Shown here piece by piece: positions 35,450-45,488 of a DNA stretch of 64,000 nucleotides. Within the stretch, counting starts at the first letter, position 1. Each line of letters starts with the position of its first letter. This DNA is from Polaromonas sp047303325 (lineage in GTDB: Bacteria; Pseudomonadota; Gammaproteobacteria; Burkholderiales; Burkholderiaceae_C), in assembly GCF_047303325.1 (NCBI RefSeq), contig NZ_JBKBEX010000006.1, forward strand, positions 1 to 64,000, in the 5' to 3' direction. A program made the position numbers and the translations under genes. The notes beneath the pieces were generated by a model. The model saw only the letters and a list, made by a program, of their open reading frames with translations. It was not told the origin of the DNA and did not search any database.

Positions 35450-36499
35450 ATGAACAGCAGAAATACCGACCTTGATTCCCAGCTGAGCCGCAAAGCCTAT
35501 TACGACCGCATAGGCGTCGACAACATGACGCCCTTATGGGAAGTGCTGGGCGCGCTGGTGCCGCACTCACCGAAGTCGCCGGCGGTCCCGCATCTGTGGA
35601 AATACGCCGACGTGCGCCAACGGGTCATGGAAGCGGGCACGCTGATCAGCGCGGCTGAGGCGGAACGCCGCGTGCTGATCCTGGAAAACCCCGGGCTGCG
35701 CGGCCAATCCTGCATCACACAGTCGCTGTATGCCGGCCTGCAGCTCATCATGCCGGGCGAAGTGGCGCCGGCGCACCGCCACACCCAGTCCGCGCTGCGG
35801 CTGGTGCTGGACGGTGAGGGCGCCTACACGGCGGTCGATGGCGAACGCACGACGATGCGCCGTGGTGACTTCATCATCACACCGGCCTGGACCTGGCACG
35901 ACCACGGCAACCCCGGTGACCAGCCGGTGGTGTGGCTAGACGGACTGGACATTCCCATCGTGCGCTTCCTCGATGCGGGATTTGCCGAGAAAAGCGACAG
36001 CAACTACCAGGCCGTCGTCCGGCCGGAGGGCGACGCGCTGGCGCGCTACGGCGCCAACATGGTGCCGGTCGATTTTTACCAGCAGCCTGCCGAGCCGACC
36101 AAAGTGTTTGTCTATCCCTGGGAGCGCACGCTGGCATCGCTGAAATCCATCGCTGCGGGCGGCAAGCCTGACGCGCACTTCGGCCACAAGCAGCGTTACG
36201 TCAATCCGGCCACCGGCCGCTCGCCCATGCCGACGATAGCGGCATTCTCCCAGCTGCTTCCAGCAGGCTTTGAGACACGGCCCTACCGCTGCACCGATGG
36301 CACGGTGTACGTGTGCCTCAGCGGCCACGCCGAAGCGAGCATTGAAGGCAAGACCGTTCGCCTCGATGAAAACGACGTGATGGTGGTGCCGTCCTGGCAC
36401 AGCCACCAATTCCGCGCCGGCCCGGATACCGTGCTCTTCAGCTATTCAGACCGCCCGGTGCAGCAGGCACTCGGCCTGTGGCGCGAAAACCGCGCCTGA
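35450..36499 (+). CDS. nagI: Gentisate 1,2-dioxygenase
   Basis: A 349-residue bicupin ring-cleavage enzyme that opens gentisate to maleylpyruvate using Fe(II) and oxygen. The first cupin holds the iron motif PAHRHTQSALRLVLDGEGAYT and a following TPAWTWHDHGN with the third histidine. The second cupin (about 270-345) is degenerate (DNDVMVVPSWHSHQF-like). Overall length is normal for this family. The start at 35450 follows a tandem repeat. It acts downstream of the salicylate 5-hydroxylase encoded in the same operon. Confidence 0.93.
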   Translation: MNSRNTDLDSQLSRKAYYDRIGVDNMTPLWEVLGALVPHSPKSPAVPHLWKYADVRQRVMEAGTLISAAEAERRVLILENPGLRGQSCITQSLYAGLQLIMPGEVAPAHRHTQSALRLVLDGEGAYTAVDGERTTMRRGDFIITPAWTWHDHGNPGDQPVVWLDGLDIPIVRFLDAGFAEKSDSNYQAVVRPEGDALARYGANMVPVDFYQQPAEPTKVFVYPWERTLASLKSIAAGGKPDAHFGHKQRYVNPATGRSPMPTIAAFSQLLPAGFETRPYRCTDGTVYVCLSGHAEASIEGKTVRLDENDVMVVPSWHSHQFRAGPDTVLFSYSDRPVQQALGLWRENRA

Positions 36500-36532
36500 A
36501 AGACTTTCAACTTTTCAACGGAACACCGTCAC

Positions 36533-37228
36533 ATGAACTACGCCATCGAACCCGCTGCCATTCCCACGCTCGCCGTCGCCGGTATCCGCGAACGCTTTCC
36601 CGTCAACCGGATCTTTTGCGTGGGCCGCAACTACGCCGCGCATGCGCGCGAGATGGGCAAGGACCCGGATCGCGATCCGCCGTTCTTTTTCATGAAACCG
36701 GCCAACGCGGCGGTCGATGCATCGTCACCGGTCAGCATTCCTTATCCGCCGAAGACGAACAACTTCCACCACGAAATCGAACTCGTCGTCGCTATCGGCA
36801 AGGGCGGCCGCGACATCGCCGTGGCCGACGCGCTGGACCATGTCTACGGCTACGGTGTGGGGCTGGACATGACACGCCGCGACCTGCAGCTCGAAGCGCG
36901 CGACAAGGGCCGGCCGTGGGAATTCGGCAAGTCTTTCTCGCTGTCGGCCCCTGTCGGCGCGCTGTCCCGCGTGGCCGACGGCGGCCATGTCGCGCAAGGC
37001 GCCATCAGCGTCACCGTCAACGGCGAGGCCCGCCAATCGTCAGATGTTGCCAAGCTGATCTGGTCGGTCCCGGAATGCATCGCCTACCTTTCCGAATATG
37101 AAACGCTGGAGCCCGGCGACATCATCATGACCGGGACGCCCGAAGGCGTGAATGCCGTGCTTGCGGGCGACGTGATGCAAGGCGACATCGCGGGCCTGGC
37201 GGGCATCACGGTCACGGTGGCCGCCTGA
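36533..37228 (+). CDS. nagK: Fumarylpyruvate hydrolase (FAH family)
   Basis: A 231-residue FAH-family hydrolase. Motifs are FCVGRNYAAHAREMG, the metal-binding HHEIELVVAIG with paired acidic residues, GVGLDMTRRDLQ, GRPWEFGKSF and the late IIMTGTPEGVNAV. It should cleave fumarylpyruvate to fumarate and pyruvate. No maleylpyruvate isomerase gene is next to it, so either that enzyme is elsewhere or maleylpyruvate is cleaved directly. Confidence 0.9.
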   Translation: MNYAIEPAAIPTLAVAGIRERFPVNRIFCVGRNYAAHAREMGKDPDRDPPFFFMKPANAAVDASSPVSIPYPPKTNNFHHEIELVVAIGKGGRDIAVADALDHVYGYGVGLDMTRRDLQLEARDKGRPWEFGKSFSLSAPVGALSRVADGGHVAQGAISVTVNGEARQSSDVAKLIWSVPECIAYLSEYETLEPGDIIMTGTPEGVNAVLAGDVMQGDIAGLAGITVTVAA

Positions 37229-37267
37229 AGCACAGGCGCTGAATAACCGAAGAAAAAGGAGACAGCG

Positions 37268-38581
37268 ATGACCGCATCGACCACCCCATCGACCACCCCA
37301 TCGACCACCCCAACAACGACCGGATCCACCGGCACCTTTCCCGTCAAGATCCATTGGGAATCCGAAGGCACAAGCCGGATTCCCTTCATGGCGTACACCG
37401 ACCCGGACCAGCACAAGAAAGAGCTCGAACGCTTTTTCTACAACAAACACTGGAACTACGTCGGCCTTGACGCCGAAATCCCCAACGCCGGCGACTTCAA
37501 GCGCACGGTGATCGGGGAACGCTCGGTGATCATGGTGCGCGACACCGACGGCGGCGTCAGTGTTGTCGAAAACGTTTGCGCCCACCGCGGCATGCAGTTC
37601 TGCCGCGAGCGCCATGGCAACAAAAAAGAGTTTGTGTGCCCTTATCACCAGTGGAGCTACACCTTGAAGGGCGACCTGCAGGGCGTGCCGTTCCGGCGCG
37701 GCGTGAAGCAGGACGGCAAGGTCAACGGGGGTATGCCGGCAGACTTCAAGACCACCGACCACGGCCTCAACAAGCTGAAGGTCGCCACGCGCGGCGGCGT
37801 GGTATTTGCCAGCTTCGACCACGGCGTCGAATCCCTGGAAGACTTCCTTGGACCGGTGATCCTCGGCTATTTCGACCGTCTCTTTGACGGCCGAAAGCTG
37901 AAGATCCTGGGCTACAACCGCCAGCGCATCCCGGGCAACTGGAAGCTGATGCAGGAGAACATCAAGGACCCCTACCACCCCGGCCTGCTGCACACCTGGT
38001 TTGTGACCTTCGGCCTCTGGCGCGCGGACAACAAGTCCGAACTCAAAATGGATGCGCGCCACCGCCATGCCGCGATGATCTCCACGCGCGGCCAGTCGGG
38101 CAAGGCGGACCAAGTCACCCAGGTCTCCAGCTTCAAGGAGAGCATGGAACTCAACGATCCGCGCTTTCTGGACATCGTGCCCGAGCCCTGGTGGGGCGGC
38201 CCGACCGCGGTGATGATGACGCTGTTCCCCAGCGTCATCCTGCAGCAGCAGGTCAACAGCGTGTCGACGCGCCACATCCAGCCCGACGGCCATGGTTCCT
38301 TCGATTTCGTCTGGACGCACTTTGGCTTTGAGGACGACACGCCAGAGATGACGCAGCGCCGGCTGCGCCAGGCCAACCTGTTCGGCCCGGCCGGCTTTGT
38401 GTCGGCCGACGACGGCGAGGTGATTGAGTTCTCGCAGCAGGGTTTCGAGCAGAAGCCCGGCCACCGCACCCTGGCCGAACTCGGCGGGCGCACGGCCGAG
38501 GACACCGACCACATGGTCACGGAAACATTGATACGCGGCATGTACCAATACTGGCGCGAAGTGATGGAGGCTGATGTATGA
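37268..38581 (+). CDS. nagG: Salicylate 5-hydroxylase, large (alpha) subunit
   Basis: A 437-residue ring-hydroxylating oxygenase alpha subunit. The Rieske cluster ligands are Cys104, His106, Cys124 and His127 (CAHRG...CPYHQW). The mononuclear iron site shows ENIKDPYHPGLLHTW. Segments such as GVPFRRGVKQDGKVNGGMP and VSTRHIQPDGHGSFDFVWTH match NagG, the salicylate 5-hydroxylase of naphthalene degraders. The first 20 residues are an unusual Ser/Thr/Pro repeat encoded by three 12-bp repeats. The stop overlaps the small subunit start (ATGA). Confidence 0.92.
   Translation: MTASTTPSTTPSTTPTTTGSTGTFPVKIHWESEGTSRIPFMAYTDPDQHKKELERFFYNKHWNYVGLDAEIPNAGDFKRTVIGERSVIMVRDTDGGVSVVENVCAHRGMQFCRERHGNKKEFVCPYHQWSYTLKGDLQGVPFRRGVKQDGKVNGGMPADFKTTDHGLNKLKVATRGGVVFASFDHGVESLEDFLGPVILGYFDRLFDGRKLKILGYNRQRIPGNWKLMQENIKDPYHPGLLHTWFVTFGLWRADNKSELKMDARHRHAAMISTRGQSGKADQVTQVSSFKESMELNDPRFLDIVPEPWWGGPTAVMMTLFPSVILQQQVNSVSTRHIQPDGHGSFDFVWTHFGFEDDTPEMTQRRLRQANLFGPAGFVSADDGEVIEFSQQGFEQKPGHRTLAELGGRTAEDTDHMVTETLIRGMYQYWREVMEADV
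37276..37311 (+). repeat. Coding tandem repeat, three 12-bp units (atcgaccacccc)
   Basis: Three exact copies lie in frame in the nagG N-terminus and encode STTP repeats. The unit length is a multiple of three, so copy-number changes would keep the frame. The region is outside the Rieske domain. Confidence 0.75.
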
Positions 38582-39066
38582 CCACCGCCGCCGCCGTCAA
38601 TTTCGAAGACTATCTGCAAATCGCGCAGCTGTATGCCGATTACGCCCAGGCGGTCGACTCGGGCAACTGGGATTTGTGGCCCGAGTTCTTCACCGAGGAC
38701 TGCCTCTACAAGCTGATCCCGCGGGAAAACCATGAACGCGGTTTTCCGCTGGCAACCCTGCTTTTTGAAAGCAAGGGCATGCTGAAAGACCGTGTCTATG
38801 GCATCCGCGAGACCTTGTTCCATGACCCCTACTACCAGCGCCACGTCGTCGGTGCGCCGCTGATTCGCGCGGCCGGCGGCAATCGCTTTGAGTCGGAAGC
38901 TAACTACGCAGTCTTTCGCACCAAGTTGTCGCAAGAGTCGACAGTCTTCAATGTCGGCCGCTACATCGACGTGATCGTGCGCACGCCCGAAGGCCTGAAG
39001 TTCGCTTCGCGGCTGTGCGTATACGACAGCGAAATGATCCCCAATTCCATCATTTACCCCATCTAA
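38578..39066 (+). CDS. nagH: Salicylate 5-hydroxylase, small (beta) subunit
   Basis: A 162-residue beta subunit of a ring-hydroxylating oxygenase (SnoaL/NTF2-like fold). It shows the family opening YLQIAQLYADYAQAVDSG..WPEFFTEDCLYK and a late VDVIV-type strand (RYIDVIVRTPEGL). It stabilises the alpha subunit and has no cofactor. The ATGA overlap with nagG gives equal translation of the pair. Confidence 0.92.
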   Translation: MTTAAAVNFEDYLQIAQLYADYAQAVDSGNWDLWPEFFTEDCLYKLIPRENHERGFPLATLLFESKGMLKDRVYGIRETLFHDPYYQRHVVGAPLIRAAGGNRFESEANYAVFRTKLSQESTVFNVGRYIDVIVRTPEGLKFASRLCVYDSEMIPNSIIYPI

Positions 39067-39069
39067 ATC

Positions 39070-39390
39070 ATGAGCAACTCCAACTGGCTGGACGCCACCG
39101 AAGAAGCCGGCGTTCCTGAAGACGACGTGATCGGCCTGCAGGTCGGCGACCGCGACATCGCTCTCTACAAGGTCGAGGGCAGCATTTTCGCCACCGACAA
39201 CATCTGCACCCACGGCCATGCCCGCCTGTGCGACGGCTTTCTTGACGGCTATGAAATTGAATGCCCGCTGCACCAGGGCAAGTTCGACGTGCGCAATGGT
39301 CGCGGCACCTGCGCGCCGATCACGCAAGACGTTCGAAGCTACCCCGTGCGCATCGAGGGCGGGCGTGTCTTCGTGCAAATTTCTGACTGA
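39070..39390 (+). CDS. nagAb: Rieske-type ferredoxin
   Basis: A 106-residue 2Fe-2S Rieske ferredoxin that carries electrons from the NagAa reductase to the oxygenase. Ligands are visible in CTHGHARLCDG (Cys-x-His) and CPLHQGKFD (Cys-x2-His). Only three bases separate it from the small subunit gene. With nagAa, nagG and nagH it completes a three-component oxygenase. Confidence 0.92.
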   Translation: MSNSNWLDATEEAGVPEDDVIGLQVGDRDIALYKVEGSIFATDNICTHGHARLCDGFLDGYEIECPLHQGKFDVRNGRGTCAPITQDVRSYPVRIEGGRVFVQISD

Positions 39391-39450
39391 GCCAGCAGCC
39401 TGTCACCCCTTCACCCTTTCGTCATTCCATCACCTCATCGTCCCATCATC

Positions 39451-39470
39451 CGATTACCCGATTACCCGAT
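39451..39470. repeat. Short tandem repeat (cgattacc) before the ABC binding-protein gene
   Basis: Two and a half 8-bp units sit at the end of a pyrimidine-rich gap (39402-39450) between the ferredoxin and binding-protein genes. A caggaga ribosome binding site follows directly. Confidence 0.55.
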
Positions 39471-39489
39471 AAACAGGAGACAACCCAGC

Positions 39490-40674
39490 ATGAACACAGC
39501 ACTCAAGACGCCTTTTCGCCGCAACGCGCTGATCGCCGCGGCCGGGCTTGCACTGGCCGGTGCCAGCCAGTTCACCGCCGCCGCCACCATCGGCTTTATG
39601 GCACCCTTGTCGGGCCCGCAGGCCATCGTCGGCCAGGACCAGGTCGACGGCTTCATGCTGGCGGTCGAGCAATTGGGCGGCAAACTCGGCGGCCAGGCCG
39701 CCACGGTGCTGAAGGAAGACGACCAGCTCAAGCCTGAGATCGGCAGCCAGATCGTGCGAAAGTTCATCGACAAGGACAAGGTCGATGCCATCGTGGGCCT
39801 GAGCTTTTCCAATGTGCTGATGGCCAGCTTGCCGCGCATCGTCGAGTCAGGCACCGTGGCCATCGCCACGAATGCCGGCCCGTCGCCGCTGGCCGGCGCG
39901 GGTTGCAAGGCCAATGTGTTTTCCGCCGCGTGGCAGAACGACAGCGCCGCCGAAGCCATGGGCAAGCTGGCCCAGGACAAGGGCCTGAAAAAAGTCTACC
40001 TGATGGCACCCAACTACCAGGCCGGCAAAGACATGCTGGCCGGCTTCAAACGCTACTTCAAGGGCCAGGTCGTGGACGAGGTTTACACGCAGGTGAACCA
40101 GCCTGACTATTCCGCCGAACTGGCGCAGCTGCAGGCTGCCGCACCCGACGCGGTGTTTGTGTTCTACCCGGGCGGCATGGGCGTCAACTTCATCAAGCAG
40201 ATGAGCCAGGCCGGCCTGATGGCCAAAGTGCCGCTGTATTCCGTCTTCACGGTCGATGGCACAACCTTGCCGGGCCTGCGCGACGCGGCCGTTGGCAGCG
40301 TCAGCGGTGCGATGTGGGACGCGGCGCTTGACACGCCGGAGAACAAAAAGTTCGTTGCCGACTTCGAACGCAAATACAAACGCACGCCCAGCGCGTACGC
40401 GGCGACGGCCTACGACGCGGCCAACATCCTGAATATCGCCCTGGGCAAGGCCAAGGCCGGCGATGCCAAGGCACTGGCCGCGGCGGTCAAGGCCGCCGGC
40501 AGCGAGTTCAAGTCGGTGCGCGGCACATTCGCGTTCAACAACAACAACCTGCCGGTGCAGAACTACTACGCGTTCGAAGCCGTCAAGAGCGGCGGCAACG
40601 TCGTCGGAAAGCTCATCGCCACACCCTTGCCCAAGCAGAGCGATGCCTACCACGCGCAGTGCGCGCTGAAGTGA
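39490..40674 (+). CDS. ABC transporter substrate-binding protein, branched-chain type
   Basis: A 394-residue periplasmic receptor of the LivJ/LivK (Peripla_BP_6) type. A signal peptide (LIAAAGLALAGASQFTAAA) precedes TIGFMAPLSGPQAIVG, the fold's first strand. Mid-protein PGGMGVNFIKQMSQAGL and the late YAATAYDAANIL are typical. It lies in the salicylate operon directly before LivH/LivM/LivG/LivF-type genes, so its ligand may be salicylate, gentisate or a related aromatic acid. That is inferred from position. Confidence 0.9.
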   Translation: MNTALKTPFRRNALIAAAGLALAGASQFTAAATIGFMAPLSGPQAIVGQDQVDGFMLAVEQLGGKLGGQAATVLKEDDQLKPEIGSQIVRKFIDKDKVDAIVGLSFSNVLMASLPRIVESGTVAIATNAGPSPLAGAGCKANVFSAAWQNDSAAEAMGKLAQDKGLKKVYLMAPNYQAGKDMLAGFKRYFKGQVVDEVYTQVNQPDYSAELAQLQAAAPDAVFVFYPGGMGVNFIKQMSQAGLMAKVPLYSVFTVDGTTLPGLRDAAVGSVSGAMWDAALDTPENKKFVADFERKYKRTPSAYAATAYDAANILNIALGKAKAGDAKALAAAVKAAGSEFKSVRGTFAFNNNNLPVQNYYAFEAVKSGGNVVGKLIATPLPKQSDAYHAQCALK

Positions 40675-40675
40675 C

Positions 40676-41593
40676 ATGAACGGCACGATTGTTTTCGCGC
40701 AGCTGCTCAACGGCCTGCAGTACGGTGTCCTGCTGTTTTTGCTGGCGGCAGGCCTGACGCTGGTCTTCGGCATCATGAGCTTCGTCAACCTGGCGCACGG
40801 CTCGCTGTACATGATGGGCGCGTACTTCGCGGCCACGGCCTTCCAGTACACCGGCTCCTTCGGGCTGGCCCTGCTGGCGGCGATGCTGGGCTCGCTGCTG
40901 TTGGGCCTGACGCTGGAGTTCATCGCGGTCGCGCGCCTCTACCGGCGCGACCATCTTGACCACGTGCTGGCCACCTTCGGCCTGGTCTTGTTCTTCAATG
41001 AACTGGTGCGCATCATCTGGGGCCCGCAGCCGGTATTTTTGCAAGTGCCTGAATTTCTGAGCGGCGCCATTCCTATCGCCGGCTTCAGCTACCCGGCCTA
41101 CCGCTTCGCGACCATCGTCGTCGGGCTGGTGGTTGCGGTGGGGTCCTGGCTGCTGATCAACAAGACCCGCGTGGGCATGCTGATCCGGGCCGGCGCGGTG
41201 AACCCCGGGATGGTCGCCGCGCTCGGCGTCAATATCCGCCTGCTCAATGCCATGCTGTTCGCGGTCGGCGCCATGCTCGCGGGCCTTGCCGGCGCGATGG
41301 CCGGGCCCATCCTGTCGGTGCAGTCCGGCATGGGCGAGTCGGTGCTCATCACGACACTGGTCGTCATCGTGATTGGCGGCATCGGCTCGGTCACAGGCGC
41401 TTTTTATGCCGCGCTGATTGTCGGCATCGTCGACACCCTGGGCCGCGCATTTTTGCCCTTCATGCTGCGGCAGGTCACCGAGCGCTCGCTCGCCGACGCG
41501 GCCGGCCCGGCGCTGGCCTCCATGCTGGTCTACCTGCTGATGGCGGTGGTTCTGGCCTGGCGCCCGCAAGGCCTCTTTCCAGCCAACAGGTGA
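40676..41593 (+). CDS. ABC permease, LivH type
   Basis: A 305-residue membrane subunit with about eight spans. LivH features are LLNGLQYGVLLFLLAAGLTLVFGIM, the VNLAHGSLYMMGAYF segment and the EAA-like loop region (RVGMLIRAGAVNPGMVAALGVN). It follows the binding protein by one base and overlaps the LivM-type gene region. Confidence 0.93.
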   Translation: MNGTIVFAQLLNGLQYGVLLFLLAAGLTLVFGIMSFVNLAHGSLYMMGAYFAATAFQYTGSFGLALLAAMLGSLLLGLTLEFIAVARLYRRDHLDHVLATFGLVLFFNELVRIIWGPQPVFLQVPEFLSGAIPIAGFSYPAYRFATIVVGLVVAVGSWLLINKTRVGMLIRAGAVNPGMVAALGVNIRLLNAMLFAVGAMLAGLAGAMAGPILSVQSGMGESVLITTLVVIVIGGIGSVTGAFYAALIVGIVDTLGRAFLPFMLRQVTERSLADAAGPALASMLVYLLMAVVLAWRPQGLFPANR

Positions 41594-41598
41594 AAACC

Positions 41599-42611
41599 AT
41601 GAGCCCACTTCTTTCACGCCCCAGCGCCTGGGTTCCCCTGCTGGTCCTGCTGTTGCTGGCGACCGTGCCCTTCGTCGCGCAGGCTACCGGCCAGCCGTTT
41701 TATGTCGCGTTCTTCGCGCGCATCATCATCTACGCCATTGCCGCCTGCGCGCTGAACATGGCGCTGGGTTACGGCGGGCTGGTCAGCTTCGGCCATTCGC
41801 TGTTTCTCGGGCTCGGAGGGTATGCCGTCGGCCTGGCCTCTTTTCATGGCGTCGGCAATGGCTGGATGCACCTCGCGTTGTGCCTGGGCGTGTGCGGCCT
41901 GGTCGCGCTGGTCACAGGTGCCATCAGCTTGCGCACCAGCGGCATCGCCTTCATCATGATCACGCTGGCCTTTGCGCAGATGGGCTACTTCCTGTTCGTG
42001 AGCTTGAAGAACTACGGCGGCGATGACGGAATGTCCATCGCCCAGTCCAGCCGTTTCGGCCCGCTTGACCTGTCATCCGCGACCAACGTCTACACCCTGG
42101 CCTTCGTAGTTCTGGTCCTGTCGATCTGGTGGCTGGCCCGGCTGCGCGTTGCGCCCTTCGGCATGGTGATCCGTGGGGCCAAACAGAATGCACGCCGCGT
42201 CAATGCCGCCGGCATCCCGGTGCTGCGCTACCAGTTGCTGGCCTATGTGATGTCGGGCATGTTGTGCGGTGTGGCCGGCCTGCTGCTGGCCAACCTCAAT
42301 GCCTTCGCCTCGCCCAGCACGCTGGCCTGGTCGGTCTCGGGCGAGCTCATCGTCATCGTGGTGATCGGCGGTCTGGGCACGGTGTTCGGCCCCCTGATGG
42401 GTGCGCTGGTTTTCCTCGGCCTGGAAGAAGTCCTGAAGGGATTGACCGAACACTGGATGGTCGTCTTCGGTCCCTTCATCGTCATTGTCACGCTCCTGGG
42501 AAACCGCGGGATCATCGGGCTGCTGCAGCGCTTTGATTCCCGGGGAAAGCCGGCCCCAAAAGCCGCTTCATCGGCCGTTGCGGCGACGGATGCCGCGCAA
42601 GGAGCCCTGTA

Positions 42612-42612
<1 letters not shown>
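41599..42612 (+). CDS. ABC permease, LivM type
   Basis: A 337-residue membrane subunit. The LivM pattern LNMALGYGGLVSFGHSLFLGLGGYAVG is clear, as is the loop GMVIRGAKQNARRVNAAGI. The ATG at 41599 is chosen because AGGTG is spaced properly before it; a GTG at 41590 overlapping the LivH stop is the alternative. It ends one base into the LivG-type gene. Confidence 0.92.
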
Positions 42613-43364
<752 letters not shown>

Positions 43365-43383
43365 AGCGGATAAGGAAAAAATC

Positions 43384-44097
43384 ATGACGCCATTTTTATC
43401 CGTCCAAGGCTTGCAGGCTTCCTACGGCCATGCGCAGGCGCTGTTTGACATCTCGTTCGACGTCGGCCCGGGTGAGGTGGTCACCCTGCTGGGGCGCAAC
43501 GGCATGGGCCGCTCCACCACCGTCAAATGTTTGTTCGGCATGCTGCCCGTAGCCTCCGGTAGCGTGTCGGTGGCCGGTGCCCGTGTAGACCATTTGCCTT
43601 CGCACCGCATCGCGCGCCAGGGCCTGGCGCTGGTGCCCGAAGGCCGGCAGGTGTTTCCCAATCTGACGGTCGAGGAAAACCTGGTGGCGACCGCTCGCGA
43701 CGACAAAAAAAGCCATGGAAAAACCTGGGATCTGCGCCGTGTCTATGCCTTTTTCCCACGCTTGAAAGAGCGTCGCGCTAATTTGGGATCACAGCTGTCG
43801 GGGGGCGAGCAGCAGATGCTGGCCATCGGCCGCGCGCTGATGACCAACCCGCGGCTGCTGGTGCTCGACGAAGCCACAGAGGGCCTGGCCCCCGTGATTC
43901 GAAACGAAATCTGGCGTGCCCTTGCCGACTTGAAGAAGGAGGGCTTGTCGCAGATCGTCATCGATAAAAACGTGAAAGCGCTGATGGGCCTGGCCGACCG
44001 GCACTTTGTGATCGAAAAAGGCCGCGTGGTCTGGCAAGGCAACTCAGATGAATTGCGCGGGCAGCCTGAGATCGTTCATCAATACCTGGGAGTCTGA
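43384..44097 (+). CDS. ABC ATP-binding protein, LivF type, with Walker A Lys to Arg change
   Basis: A 237-residue ATPase of LivF type: signature LSGGEQQMLAIGRAL, Walker B LLVLDEATEGLAP. The Walker A reads GRNGMGRSTT, so the lysine that contacts ATP phosphates is Arg43. The position after Walker B that is VEQN in most LivF proteins reads IDKN. The partner LivG has a normal Walker A. The protein may be a regulatory or slow ATPase; arginine variants of LivF may also occur naturally. The start at 43384 is the first in-frame ATG past LivG. Confidence 0.9.
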   Translation: MTPFLSVQGLQASYGHAQALFDISFDVGPGEVVTLLGRNGMGRSTTVKCLFGMLPVASGSVSVAGARVDHLPSHRIARQGLALVPEGRQVFPNLTVEENLVATARDDKKSHGKTWDLRRVYAFFPRLKERRANLGSQLSGGEQQMLAIGRALMTNPRLLVLDEATEGLAPVIRNEIWRALADLKKEGLSQIVIDKNVKALMGLADRHFVIEKGRVVWQGNSDELRGQPEIVHQYLGV

Positions 44098-44111
44098 ATC
44101 ATCTTCACAGC

Positions 44112-44130
44112 AAGTTCGGCGACCGAACTT
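44112..44130. terminator. Hairpin after the LivF-type gene
   Basis: Perfect arms aagttcgg and ccgaactt with a 3-base loop lie 15 bases past the stop codon. There is no T-run, so termination would be weak. It may separate the transporter genes from the second binding-protein gene. Confidence 0.4.
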
Positions 44131-44238
44131 ATTGCTTGAGGCTTGCGTTCGGCCAGCGTAGTACGACATCTCGGGGTTTAACCCATTTGAACTACTTTGC
44201 TTTGATGGTGTACTGGCTAAAGTAATAAAGGAGACAAC

Positions 44239-45390
44239 ATGGCTCTCAATCGCACCCACCTCAAGGCCACAATGGCCGCGCTTGTGATCCTGGCCTTGCC
44301 GATGTCCAGCCACGCCATCGAGCTTGTCTTCGGACAGGTCGCTTCGCAGACCAATCCGACATCGGCTGCGAACGCCAAAGGCATGGCGGCGGGTATCCAG
44401 GCCTATTTCGACAAAGTCAATGCGGGCAGCACCCTGCAGGGCAACAAGCTCAAACTGGTCACACTCGACGACGGCCTGCAAGCCCCGAAGATGGTTGAGC
44501 TGACCCAGCAACTCATCGGCGATCCGGCGGTGGTAGGGCTGTTGGGCTTTCTCAACAGCGCTGGTCTTGCCGAAATCGCCAAGCAGGACTTGCCGGGCAA
44601 GAGCGGCATCGCGCTGATTGCGCCGCTGCAGGGCGACAAAAATGTGGTTTCCGCCAGCAATGTGTTCCCCCTGCGCAGCGGCTATGCGGACGAAGTGGGC
44701 AGCCTGCTCAAGGAAGCCAAGACCTGGGGCAAGGACTCGCTGGCCATCGTCAATATGAGCGTCGCCTTCGGCCCACCCCTGGCGCAGTTGACGACCCAGC
44801 TCAGCGGGCCGCAGGGCGTCAAAATCGTGACGCAGCAGGTGCTTGACGCCGCACCCGACAAGCTGGATGCGAGTGTTCGCGCAGCCGCAGCCGCCATCAC
44901 GGAGATCCGCCCCAAGGGCATTATTTTGCTGGCTGCGGGCAAGCCCGCATTTGAATTCGTCAAGGCTGTCCGCGACGTCCCCGGGGGGGCGGTGCAGATC
45001 TACGGCCTGTCGGTGCTGCTGCACGACGGCTTGGTCAATGCCGTCGGCAAGGACAAAGCACGCGGCATCGTGTTGAGTCAGGCGGTGCCTTTCCCCTTCG
45101 TTCCTTCCAAGCCGGTCATCACCGAATATCAAGCTGACATGAAGAAGTACGCACCGGGCGAGGCCCTGTCTTTCTCAAGCCTCGAAGGGTATATGGGCGC
45201 CAAGATCGCTGTGGAAGCTGTACGGCGTGCGGGCAAGACACCGACCCGCGCCGGCGTGCTGCAAGCCTTGTCCAACCTGGGCGAATACAACCTTGGAGGT
45301 GTCTTTGTCAACTACACAGCCAACCAGCGGACCGGTTGGGGCGGTGTAGATCTCTCCATCGTGAATTCCAACGGTAACCTTCAAAAATAG
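44239..45390 (+). CDS. Second branched-chain-type ABC substrate-binding protein
   Basis: A 383-residue periplasmic receptor with a signal peptide ending in SSHA. It has the Peripla_BP_6 fold pattern (ELVFGQVASQTNPTSAANAKGMAAG). The first receptor in this operon (39490) is only distantly similar. A strong aaaggagacaac ribosome binding site precedes it. It has its own 140-base leader, so it may be expressed separately. It could widen the ligand range of the LivHMGF-type transporter. Confidence 0.88.
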   Translation: MALNRTHLKATMAALVILALPMSSHAIELVFGQVASQTNPTSAANAKGMAAGIQAYFDKVNAGSTLQGNKLKLVTLDDGLQAPKMVELTQQLIGDPAVVGLLGFLNSAGLAEIAKQDLPGKSGIALIAPLQGDKNVVSASNVFPLRSGYADEVGSLLKEAKTWGKDSLAIVNMSVAFGPPLAQLTTQLSGPQGVKIVTQQVLDAAPDKLDASVRAAAAAITEIRPKGIILLAAGKPAFEFVKAVRDVPGGAVQIYGLSVLLHDGLVNAVGKDKARGIVLSQAVPFPFVPSKPVITEYQADMKKYAPGEALSFSSLEGYMGAKIAVEAVRRAGKTPTRAGVLQALSNLGEYNLGGVFVNYTANQRTGWGGVDLSIVNSNGNLQK

Positions 45391-45488
45391 CTTCAAAAAT
45401 TGCGACCGCCGACTCGACGGAACCGAAATGGTGTACGTCGCCCGCTTTGTGAGCGCCAAATTCGTGCCCATCCACATGCCCTGATGGC

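Noticed and set aside
41590..41598. GTG at 41590 as start of the LivM-type gene
   Set aside because: It overlaps the LivH stop neatly, but the AGGTG sequence is better placed for the ATG at 41599. The choice is not certain.
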